Positions 34,592-41,649 of a DNA stretch of 64,000 nt are shown piece after piece. The stretch comes from Rhodoblastus sp. GTDB taxonomy: Bacteria > Pseudomonadota > Alphaproteobacteria > Rhizobiales > Beijerinckiaceae. The stretch covers positions 124,001-188,000 of the forward strand of contig NZ_JAGRPM010000088.1 of assembly GCF_019449565.1 (NCBI RefSeq). The letters are read 5' to 3'. Within the stretch, counting starts at the first letter, position 1, and each line of letters starts with the position of its first letter. Under the pieces are notes generated by a model that saw only the letters and a program-made list of their open reading frames with translations, made no database searches and had not been told where the DNA came from. The translations under genes and the position numbers were made by a program.

Positions 34592-35197
34592 ATGAAGCTG
34601 TATTATTCGCCGCCTTCGCCCTATTCGCGCAAAGTGCGCATCGTCGCGTCGCTGCTCGGTCTTGATAACAGGATCGAACTGGTCGTCACCGATACGGTCA
34701 ATCCGCAGGACGCCATTCGCCAGAAAAATCCGCTCGGCAAGATCCCGACGCTGGAACGCGATGACGGAATTTGCGTCTATGACAGCGCGGTCATCGTCGC
34801 TTTCCTGGACGATCTCGCGGGCGGCGGCCTCATCCCCCGCGAAAGCGAAGCGCGTTTCGCCGCGCTGACGCTTGAAGCCCTGGCCGACGGCCTGGCCGAC
34901 GCCAGCCTCCTGCAAGTCTATGAAAACCGGATGCGCGAGGCGAACGAGCGCAGCGCCAGCTGGGTCGCGCTTCAGCGCGGCAAGGTCGAGCGCGCCCTCG
35001 CCACGCTCGAGGCCGCGCCGCCGGCGACTGTAGCTGCGCCCGCGCAGGCGAATATTGGCGCGGTCGCGCTGGCCAGCGCGCTGGGCTATCTCGACCTGCG
35101 TTTCGAAGGCGCCTGGCGCGCCGGCCATCCCCGTCTCGCGGCCTGGCTCGACGCCTTCGCCGCCGCCGTCCCGGCCTATGCCGCGACGGGGGCGTGA
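34592..35197 (+). CDS. Glutathione S-transferase family protein
   Basis: 201 residues with the thioredoxin-like N-domain (MKLYYSPPSPYSRKVRIVASLLGL, about 1-75) and an all-helical C-domain. SPPSPYSRKVR corresponds to the glutathione-site loop, and DSAVIVAFLDD to the gamma-glutamyl-binding region. Start ATG 34592; a longer open frame from 34541 lacks family support. It lies downstream of an inverted repeat. Function cannot be specified beyond GST-like. Confidence 0.92.
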   Translation: MKLYYSPPSPYSRKVRIVASLLGLDNRIELVVTDTVNPQDAIRQKNPLGKIPTLERDDGICVYDSAVIVAFLDDLAGGGLIPRESEARFAALTLEALADGLADASLLQVYENRMREANERSASWVALQRGKVERALATLEAAPPATVAAPAQANIGAVALASALGYLDLRFEGAWRAGHPRLAAWLDAFAAAVPAYAATGA

Positions 35198-35291
35198 CGA
35201 GCTGGGCCTGAAAACATGCGCCTGAACGGAAAAGCCCGGCGCGAGGCCGGGGTCTAAGTCGTCGGGAGGTCTTTTCTTGGGGCAAATCCTG

Positions 35292-35325
35292 CCCGCGGCC
35301 GGCCGCTCGGATCGGCGGCCGCGGG
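35292..35325 (-). terminator. GC-rich hairpin after the outer-membrane protein gene
   Basis: CCCGCGGCCG (35292-35301) and CGGCCGCGGG (35316-35325) form a 10-bp stem 22 bp past the stop of the minus-strand beta-barrel gene. It has no following T-run, so a terminator role is tentative. A second, smaller hairpin at 35235-35251 is followed on the minus strand by TTTT, which may be the real terminator. Confidence 0.5.
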
Positions 35326-35346
35326 AGGTTAACGCGATTGCGCGCG

Positions 35347-36024
35347 TCAGAACTTGTAGTTTACGCCGGCGCGCAACAGATTGATGTTGGCGCCCACCGA
35401 CGACACGTTCGGCGTGCCGGTGAAATAGGTATTGGAGCCGAAGGACGTGTAAATATATTCCGCCTTGGCGGTGATGTGGGGCGTGATCGCATATTCGGCG
35501 CCGAAGCCCAGGGCAAAGCCATTGGCCCAATAGGATTGGTCGGCGACGGAGCCGCGCGGGACATTGTTGAGAACGCCGCGAATGCTGGCGCCAGCGTAGC
35601 CGCCCGTCCCAAAGATCAGGATCCGGTCCATCGTATAGCCGAAACGCGCGCGAATCGTGCTCATGTTCTGGACGATGCCGGTCGAGGTCACGCCAGGGTA
35701 GACCGTGGCGTCGGACGCGATGCGGGACCAGTCGAAATCGGCTTCGCCGCCCATCAGCAGATTGCCGGACTGATAATTATAGCCGGCGGTGACGCCGAGC
35801 AGCCAGCCCTTGGGATCGCTGCCGAAATAGGGCGCGCCCGTGCCGTTGTACGTGCCGATGCCGACGCCCGTGTTCAGGCCGGCGTAAAGGCCGGTCCAGG
35901 TGAAAGAGGGCGGATAGTCGTAATTGCCAGGCGCGGCGCTGCGATAGGGCAGATCGGCGGCCTGCGCCAGCGAGGCGATGCACATCGCCGCTCCGCCGAT
36001 CACGGCGATCGAAACCTTTTTCAT
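35347..36024 (-). CDS. Outer-membrane beta-barrel protein (Omp25/31-like)
   Basis: 225 residues with signal peptide (MKKVSIAVIGGAAMCIASLAQA) and a mature sequence of alternating strands typical of an eight-strand porin-like barrel: FTWTGLYAGLNTGVGIG near the start, aromatic C-terminal residue (NYKF). Start ATG 36024 (GGAG site); a GTG lies one codon earlier. These proteins are abundant surface antigens in Hyphomicrobiales. Its promoter lies in an AT-rich 294-bp gap. Confidence 0.9.
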   Translation of the reverse strand: MKKVSIAVIGGAAMCIASLAQAADLPYRSAAPGNYDYPPSFTWTGLYAGLNTGVGIGTYNGTGAPYFGSDPKGWLLGVTAGYNYQSGNLLMGGEADFDWSRIASDATVYPGVTSTGIVQNMSTIRARFGYTMDRILIFGTGGYAGASIRGVLNNVPRGSVADQSYWANGFALGFGAEYAITPHITAKAEYIYTSFGSNTYFTGTPNVSSVGANINLLRAGVNYKF

Positions 36025-36318
36025 CACACAAACTCCAGATCGAGCCTCGGTAAGGGGCCGTCTGGAGTGATTTAGAATTGCAATGGTAATTGGAGTGTAA
36101 AAATAAATGGTTTACCGATGTTAGTGAATTTGTTGTCCGCATGGCGAAGATTGCATTAAAGGGCGCCGGGCCAATTTAACCAAATTTTTTCAAGCTTATT
36201 TAGTTAAATATATTTCTATTTCAATCACTGACCTTTTCATGGCAAGTCGAGTGACAAAATATGTTGGTTAATAAAGATATTATGTTTGAACTTGCCGAAT
36301 AGAATTGCGCTTTGCGCG
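36025..36318. other. 294-bp AT-rich intergenic region
   Basis: Unusually AT-rich between 36060 and 36300 (for example 36176-36210). No gene or repeat is evident. It lies upstream of the beta-barrel gene, so it probably holds that gene's promoter, and it is downstream of the minus-strand gene ending at 36319. Confidence 0.5.
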
Positions 36319-36576
36319 TCAATCGGCGCTGGGCAGGCGGCGCATGGTGAATTCGATGCGCCCGTCGGCAAGCTCCCGCCAGGACTCGATTTCCGTCATA
36401 TAGGCGGCCTTGGGAAAGGAGGCGAAGATTTCGCGCGCTTTTTCGCGCGCCTTCTCCCGAGGCAATGTGTAGGACTCGCGCCTGAATCCGTCCTCGCGCC
36501 GGCCGCGCGGGACCCGCTGGAGATTGGCGGCCATGCGCGCGGCGATGTCGCCTGGCTCTTTGCGTTCGATGGCCAT
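36319..36576 (-). CDS. Hypothetical 85-residue protein
   Basis: Begins MAIERKEPGDIAARM. The N-terminal half is Arg/Lys/Glu-rich and probably helical; the C-terminal half reads YMTEIESWRELADGRIEFTMRRL, which looks like two beta strands. There is no membrane segment or signal. I do not recognise the family, but the regular amphipathic composition and isolation on the minus strand between two AT-rich regions support a real gene. Two strong palindromes lie just upstream. Confidence 0.7.
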   Translation of the reverse strand: MAIERKEPGDIAARMAANLQRVPRGRREDGFRRESYTLPREKAREKAREIFASFPKAAYMTEIESWRELADGRIEFTMRRLPSAD

Positions 36577-36606
36577 TCGCGTCCTGTAAGGGCGTTAACT
36601 CAATTC

Positions 36607-36636
36607 TCTTTGACCGCGACTCATCGCGGTCAAAGA
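36607..36636. promoter_or_regulatory. 13-bp-arm palindrome upstream of the 85-residue gene
   Basis: TCTTTGACCGCGA and TCGCGGTCAAAGA (arms 36607-36619 and 36624-36636, spacer CTCA) are perfectly complementary. It lies 31 bp upstream of the ATG at 36576 in the right place for an operator or leader hairpin. No T-run follows on either strand. Confidence 0.65.
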
Positions 36637-36672
36637 TTCCCTCGCATAAGCTCGGCGGCGCAGTCGCGCCTA

Positions 36673-36706
36673 ACCTCGACACAGAGGCAAGCCTCTGTGT
36701 CGAGGT
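36673..36706. repeat. 34-bp near-perfect palindrome between cca and the 85-residue gene
   Basis: Arms ACCTCGACACAGAGGC (36673-36688) and GCCTCTGTGTCGAGGT (36691-36706) are perfect over 16 bp with a 2-base centre (AA). It lies 24 bp beyond the cca stop. No T-run follows, so it is not a standard terminator; it might act as a 3' stabiliser of the cca transcript, or as a protein-binding or cruciform site. Confidence 0.75.
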
Positions 36707-36729
36707 ATGATCCGCATGAAATTAAACCA

Positions 36730-38016
36730 TTAATGGCGTGGCCGCGTCCAGCTGGATTCTTGCAGCTCAGGGCCGCTACCTCCCGCGCCGCAGGATTCGT
36801 CGATCAGGGCGGCGATGCTTTTGGGATCCTGCGGGAAGCCGGCTCGAATCCATGCCGCCTGCAGGCGCTTCAGACTCGCGCCGAGTCCTGCGCCCTGCTT
36901 GACGCCGCGCGCGATCAGATCCGTGGCGGCGAAGGGGACTTTCGGCGCCGGCGTATCGCGCAGAAAGGCGTCGGCGGCGAGAAATTCCTGGTCTTCCGGC
37001 GCGGCCGGGCCTTCGGCCTGGACCAGCATGAGGCCGTCGCGCGCCGCCTGCGCTCCATGCAGGAATAATTGTTCGCGCAACTGCGCCGCCGCCGGCGCCT
37101 CGCTGACGCCGTGCCAGGCGGCCGCCACGTTGGCCATGCCTGCGAGGCGGCGTCTTTGGGCGCGCGACAAGCGCAGAGATTCCGTCAGGCGTTCGGAATC
37201 GGCTTCGCTGTGCAGGGCGAGGGCGGCCAGCGACAGCAGCGCGTCGGTGGCGCGGCGCGTTTCGAGCAGCGCGGTGAGGCGGCGATAGCGCGCGGGCCAG
37301 GGCGCGACGCCCAGAAAACTGAGAAGGCCGGCCTTGCTCATGGCCTCGACGACGGCGCGGGACCGGGGCGAGGCCAGGATTTTCAGCATCTCGCCGCCCA
37401 GCCGCTCGCGCGATAGATTTGCGATCCCGGCTCGTTGGGCGATGCAGGCGGCGAAACCTTCCGCGTCGAGCGGGCCTTCGCCGTAAATGCCCGAGAAGCG
37501 GAAAAAGCGCAGGATGCGCAGATAATCTTCCGCGATGCGCTGTTGTGGATCGCCGATAAAGCGCACCCGCCGCGCGGCGAGATCGTCCAGGCCGCCGACA
37601 TAATCGTAAAGCCGGCCCTTGGCGTCCACCGAGAGGGCATTGATCGTGAAGTCGCGGCGCCGGGCGTCGGCGGCGAAGTCGCCGCCAAAACGCACGATGG
37701 CGCGGCGCCCGTCGGTCTCGATGTCCTCGCGCAGTGACGTGACTTCGAAATGGGCGCCCTCGAGGATAAGCGTCACGGTGCCGTGGTCGATGCCGGTCGG
37801 CACGACGCGGACGCCCGCGCGCTCGGCTTTTTCGACGATGGTTTGCGGCTCGGCCGCGACCGCGAGGTCGATGTCGGCGATGGGCTGGCCGAGCAGGGCG
37901 TTGCGCACGGCGCCGCCGACGATGCGCACTTCGTCGCCCTCCAGCGCGGCGAAGACCTTGTGCAGTCCTCGGCGGCCGAGCAGGGCCTTGAGGGCCTCTT
38001 CGTGATCCGCCGTCAC
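36730..38016 (-). CDS. cca: CCA tRNA nucleotidyltransferase
   Basis: 428 residues. GGAVRNALLG and DIDLA (33-50) are the class II nucleotidyltransferase active site, and RRDFTINALS and RILRFFRF follow in the order expected. It adds or repairs the CCA 3' end of tRNA. The GTG start at 38016 overlaps the stop of the upstream small membrane gene (GTGA). It is the last gene of a minus-strand operon. Confidence 0.95.
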   Translation of the reverse strand: MTADHEEALKALLGRRGLHKVFAALEGDEVRIVGGAVRNALLGQPIADIDLAVAAEPQTIVEKAERAGVRVVPTGIDHGTVTLILEGAHFEVTSLREDIETDGRRAIVRFGGDFAADARRRDFTINALSVDAKGRLYDYVGGLDDLAARRVRFIGDPQQRIAEDYLRILRFFRFSGIYGEGPLDAEGFAACIAQRAGIANLSRERLGGEMLKILASPRSRAVVEAMSKAGLLSFLGVAPWPARYRRLTALLETRRATDALLSLAALALHSEADSERLTESLRLSRAQRRRLAGMANVAAAWHGVSEAPAAAQLREQLFLHGAQAARDGLMLVQAEGPAAPEDQEFLAADAFLRDTPAPKVPFAATDLIARGVKQGAGLGASLKRLQAAWIRAGFPQDPKSIAALIDESCGAGGSGPELQESSWTRPRH

Positions 38017-38273
38017 TGGAAGCGTCCCGGCGTCAGGCGGCCGTTTTCAATATGGGCCGGAACATAGACGCCCGTGCTGCTCGCGCCGAAAAAGCCCGCA
38101 TAAAGAAAGCCCGCGATCGCCAGGCAGAGGCCGGCAAAAGTCAGCCAGAACAAGGCGCCGCGAGACCAATGGGCGACGACCAGCGGATGACGGGAGCGGT
38201 AAATGAGGAACAGGGCATAGAGGAGGAAAGGCGCGGCGAACAGGCCGAGCGATTCGAGCAGCGAACGCGCCAT
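38013..38273 (-). CDS. Small membrane protein (DUF6111-like)
   Basis: 86 residues with two membrane helices (LLESLGLFAAPFLLYALFLIY and ALFWLTFAGLCLAIAGFLYAGFF). Its order with cca, Nudix and DUF1285 genes is that often seen for DUF6111, but sequence recognition is limited. It follows the Nudix gene with no gap and overlaps cca by 4 bp. Function unknown. Confidence 0.8.
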   Translation of the reverse strand: MARSLLESLGLFAAPFLLYALFLIYRSRHPLVVAHWSRGALFWLTFAGLCLAIAGFLYAGFFGASSTGVYVPAHIENGRLTPGRFQ

Positions 38274-38924
38274 TTAGGGATAAAGCCTCTCATAAAGATT
38301 GCGGATCATGCCCGCCGTCGCGCCCCAGATATAGCGGTTTTCATAGGGCATGGCGTAAAATTGGCGGCGTTTCCCCTGCCATTCCCTGAAATGGCGCTGG
38401 TGGTTGGCGCCGTTCATCAGGAAGGACAGCGGCGTTTCGAAAACTTCGTCCACCTCTTGCGCGTTCACCGAGAGGTCGAAAGGCGGATGCGCGATTCCGA
38501 CCAGCGGAAAGACGCGGAAGCCCGTGCTGGTCTGATAGGGATCGAGGCAGCCGAGAATTTCGACCTTGTCGCGCCCGAGGCCGATTTCCTCGTCCGCCTC
38601 GCGCAGCGCGGCATCGAGCGGGGATTCGCCCGGCTCGATCTTGCCGCCGGGAAAGGCGATCTGGCCGGAATGGTCGCGCAGCGACCCGGCGCGCCGGGTC
38701 AGCAAGAGGCTCGCCTCGCTCTCGCGAAAAACCACCGCCGCGAGCACGGCGGCGGGACGCGCCGGCGCGGGCAGCAGAGCGGCTTCGCCGGGCAGGGGCT
38801 CGTTCAGCTTATGGTCGCCATGATGCGGCCGCATCATGGGGTCGAAAGCCTCCTCCGGCCAGCCTTGGCGCAAATGCGCGCGGGCGCGCGCCAGGAAATC
38901 CGCCGCGTCGAAAGACCCGCTCAT
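38274..38924 (-). CDS. Nudix hydrolase (CoA pyrophosphatase-like)
   Basis: 216 residues with a full Nudix box GGKIEPGESPLDAALREADEEIGL (about 94-117) after LRDHSGQIAFPGG, the latter motif typical of the YeaB/NudL CoA pyrophosphatases. It likely hydrolyses CoA or derivatives at the diphosphate. The start overlaps the DUF1285 stop (ATGA) and the stop abuts the next gene directly. Confidence 0.92.
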   Translation of the reverse strand: MSGSFDAADFLARARAHLRQGWPEEAFDPMMRPHHGDHKLNEPLPGEAALLPAPARPAAVLAAVVFRESEASLLLTRRAGSLRDHSGQIAFPGGKIEPGESPLDAALREADEEIGLGRDKVEILGCLDPYQTSTGFRVFPLVGIAHPPFDLSVNAQEVDEVFETPLSFLMNGANHQRHFREWQGKRRQFYAMPYENRYIWGATAGMIRNLYERLYP

Positions 38925-39523
38925 GTGAAATCCGCGATGTCGCGCATGGGCGCCATCGTGAAAAAGGCGCCGCCGGAAAACACGCCGAACATTTCCTCGC
39001 CCGCTATGTCCCGGGCTTCGCCCCAGGCGACGAGATCATAGAACAGCGCGCGCTTCACCAAAGCCCATAACTCGCCGCGCACCAGCACATAGGGCTTCAG
39101 CCCGCCGCTTTCGCCCGGCAGGAATTTCAGCGGGTTCTTCGCGGAAATCTCGACCCATTCCTCGACATTGGTGCGCAGCCGCAGGATTTGGCCAGCGCCC
39201 TCGCCCTCGCGCAGAAGTTCGACGCCAAGGAAGGGCGCATCCTCCACCACGATTCCGACGCGCTCCACCGGCGTCACCAGCACGAAGCGCTCGGGGTCCT
39301 TGCGCAGCACGCTGGCGAATAATTGCACCAGAGCCGGGCGGCCGATTGGCGTGCCGTTATAGAACCAGGTCCCGTCGCGGGCGATGCGCATGTCGATCTC
39401 GCCGCAATAAGGCGGGTTCCACAAATGGACCGGCGCCGGCCCCCGGATTTTTTGCGCCGCGGCGAGACCCTGCAGCGGATCGGAAAGGACGCCGGGCGCG
39501 GACTTGGGGTTATCGTTCATCAT
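38921..39523 (-). CDS. DUF1285 family protein
   Basis: 200-residue soluble protein. Motifs of the family: VHLWNPPYCGEIDMRIARDGTWFYNGTPI near the N-terminus and VEISAKNPLKFLPGESGG in the C-terminal part. Function is unknown. It is the first gene of the operon DUF1285-Nudix-DUF6111-like-cca. ATG 39523 with a second ATG directly after. Confidence 0.93.
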   Translation of the reverse strand: MMNDNPKSAPGVLSDPLQGLAAAQKIRGPAPVHLWNPPYCGEIDMRIARDGTWFYNGTPIGRPALVQLFASVLRKDPERFVLVTPVERVGIVVEDAPFLGVELLREGEGAGQILRLRTNVEEWVEISAKNPLKFLPGESGGLKPYVLVRGELWALVKRALFYDLVAWGEARDIAGEEMFGVFSGGAFFTMAPMRDIADFT

Positions 39524-39697
39524 CGGCCTTCAAAGGCGGGCGCGCCGCCTTGATTTGGGCGGCATTTTACGCCGTGAATGGAGAAGCGGCGCCTATTATC
39601 TGGTTCTCCGGCGGCGGGAGCCAGCCTATATTGGCGCCGCAGGCCCGACAATGCAGCCGCCGAATCGCGGACGGCGCCGCAACAGGAGATTTCTGGC

Positions 39698-40717
39698 ATG
39701 AACGCCGAACCCGCCCACCGGGCCGAGACCATCCCTCTGACGGAAAGCCAGATCGAGGCCCGGGCGCAGCAGGCGCTCGACTCCCTGGCCGTTGCGCGCA
39801 AGGCCATCGGCGCAGCGATCTTCGGCCAGGAGCTGGTGGTGGAGGAGGCGCTGGTCACCTTGCTTTCGGGCGGCCACGCGCTTTTCGTCGGCGCGCCGGG
39901 GCTCGCCAAAACGCTGCTGGTCGATACGCTCGGGCGCGTGCTCGGCCTCCACGCCAATCGCGTGCAGTTCACGCCGGACCTGATGCCCACCGACATTCTC
40001 GGCTCGGAAGTGCTGGAGGAGGGCGCCGACCATCGCCGCGCCTTCCGCTTCATCAAGGGGCCGATCTTCGCGCAATTGCTGATGGCCGACGAGATCAACC
40101 GCGCCAGCCCGCGCACGCAATCGGCGCTGCTGCAGGCCATGCAGGAATATCACGTCACCATCGCGGGCGAGCGTTATGACCTGCCCAGGCCGTTCCATGT
40201 GCTGGCGACGCAGAACCCCTTGGAGCAGGAGGGCACTTATCCGCTGCCGGAGGCGCAGCTCGACCGTTTCCTGTTGCAGATCGACGTGCCCTATCCGCAA
40301 CGTGACGCCGAGCGGCGCATCCTTATCGAGACGACCGGACAGGAGCGTCCGGCCCCGCAACAGGTGATCGATGCCGCCGGGCTGATGGAAATTCAGGCTC
40401 TGGTGCGGCTGATGCCGGTCGGCGCCGCCATTGTGGACTGCATTCTCGATCTCGTGCGCGCGGTGCGCCCGGGCGACGGCGATCCCGAACTGACCAGGCA
40501 TGTCGCCTGGGGGCCGGGACCGCGCGCCGCGCAATCCTTGATGCTGGCCTGCCGCGCCCGGGCCCTGACGCAGGGGCGGCTCGCGCCGAGCAAGGCCGAC
40601 GTGCTGGCTCTGGCCGGGCCCGCGCTCAAGCATCGCATGGCTTTGACCTATAGCGCCCGCGCCGATGGCGAGACCATCGACGCCGTCATCGAGCGGCTGA
40701 AGCAAAGATTCGGCTGA
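39698..40717 (+). CDS. MoxR-type AAA+ ATPase
   Basis: 339 residues. Walker A GAPGLAKT, Walker B LMADEIN and the sensor-like TQNPLEQEGTYPLPEAQLDRF are visible. MoxR ATPases act as chaperones that activate or assemble protein complexes through vWA proteins. Start ATG 39698 has a strong AGGAGA site. The following three genes overlap one another, so all four form one operon. Confidence 0.95.
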   Translation: MNAEPAHRAETIPLTESQIEARAQQALDSLAVARKAIGAAIFGQELVVEEALVTLLSGGHALFVGAPGLAKTLLVDTLGRVLGLHANRVQFTPDLMPTDILGSEVLEEGADHRRAFRFIKGPIFAQLLMADEINRASPRTQSALLQAMQEYHVTIAGERYDLPRPFHVLATQNPLEQEGTYPLPEAQLDRFLLQIDVPYPQRDAERRILIETTGQERPAPQQVIDAAGLMEIQALVRLMPVGAAIVDCILDLVRAVRPGDGDPELTRHVAWGPGPRAAQSLMLACRARALTQGRLAPSKADVLALAGPALKHRMALTYSARADGETIDAVIERLKQRFG

Positions 40718-41649
40718 TGGCCTACAACGCCCGGAACGCCTTCGACTTCCTGCCGCCCGAAGCGGCGCTGCCCGATCACGAGAAGCGGCGCCAGGCGCTC
40801 GATCTCGCGCGACGGCTGCCGGCTCTGGCTCTGTCCGCGCGGCAGGCGGCGGCCTCGGCGCAGGCCGGCCTGCATGGGCGCCGGCGCGCGGGCATGGGCG
40901 AGAATTTCTGGCAGTTCCGGCCCTTCATTCCCGGCGAGGCGGCGCAGAACGTCGATTGGCGCCGCTCGGCCCGCGACGACCGGCTCTATGTGCGCGAGCG
41001 CGAATGGGAGGCGGCGCAGGTGCTGTGGGTCTGGTCCGATCTCTCCGGCTCGATGAATTACCGCTCAGCCCTGGCCTCGCAGTCCAAGCTGGAGCGCGCG
41101 CTTGTTCTGGCTCTGGCTCTGGCGGATTCTTGCGTGCGCGCGGGCGAGCGCGCCGGATGGCTCGGCCTGACCCGGCTGACGGCGGCGCGCGATATTGTCG
41201 ACAGCCTCGCCGTCGCGCTGATCGCCGAAGGCCGTCTCAACGGCGAGAGCTTCGACGACCTGCCTCGCGCCGCGCCGCTGCGTCCGCGCGAAAAGGCGGC
41301 GCTGATCGGCGATTTTCTGGTCGAGCCGGCAGCCTTCGCCGCCTGCCTGCAAAGGCTCAGCGTCCAGGGCGCGCGCGGCCACGCCCTGATGATCTTCGAT
41401 CCCGCCGAAGAGGCCTTTCCCTTCTCCGGCCAGACCGAATTCTACGACGAGGCGGGCGACCTGCTTCGCGCTGGCCGCGCCGAGGATTATGCCACCGTCT
41501 ATCGGTCGCGGCTCGCTGCCCACCGCGACGCCCTGGCCGGGTCCGCGCGGGCGCTGGGCTGGACCTTTTCGCTCCATTCGACCGAGCGGCCAGCCTCCGA
41601 GGCCTTGCTTAACCTGCGACTGGCGCTCACTGCGGATGGCGCACGATGA
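40717..41649 (+). CDS. DUF58 (vWA-like) protein
   Basis: 310 residues. The DUF58 signature FRPFIPGEAAQNVDWRRSAR is followed by WSDLSGSM, a MIDAS-like DxSxS metal site. It is the usual MoxR partner. The ATG at 40717 shares a base with the MoxR stop (TGATG), so translation is coupled. There is no membrane segment. Confidence 0.94.
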   Translation: MAYNARNAFDFLPPEAALPDHEKRRQALDLARRLPALALSARQAAASAQAGLHGRRRAGMGENFWQFRPFIPGEAAQNVDWRRSARDDRLYVREREWEAAQVLWVWSDLSGSMNYRSALASQSKLERALVLALALADSCVRAGERAGWLGLTRLTAARDIVDSLAVALIAEGRLNGESFDDLPRAAPLRPREKAALIGDFLVEPAAFAACLQRLSVQGARGHALMIFDPAEEAFPFSGQTEFYDEAGDLLRAGRAEDYATVYRSRLAAHRDALAGSARALGWTFSLHSTERPASEALLNLRLALTADGAR

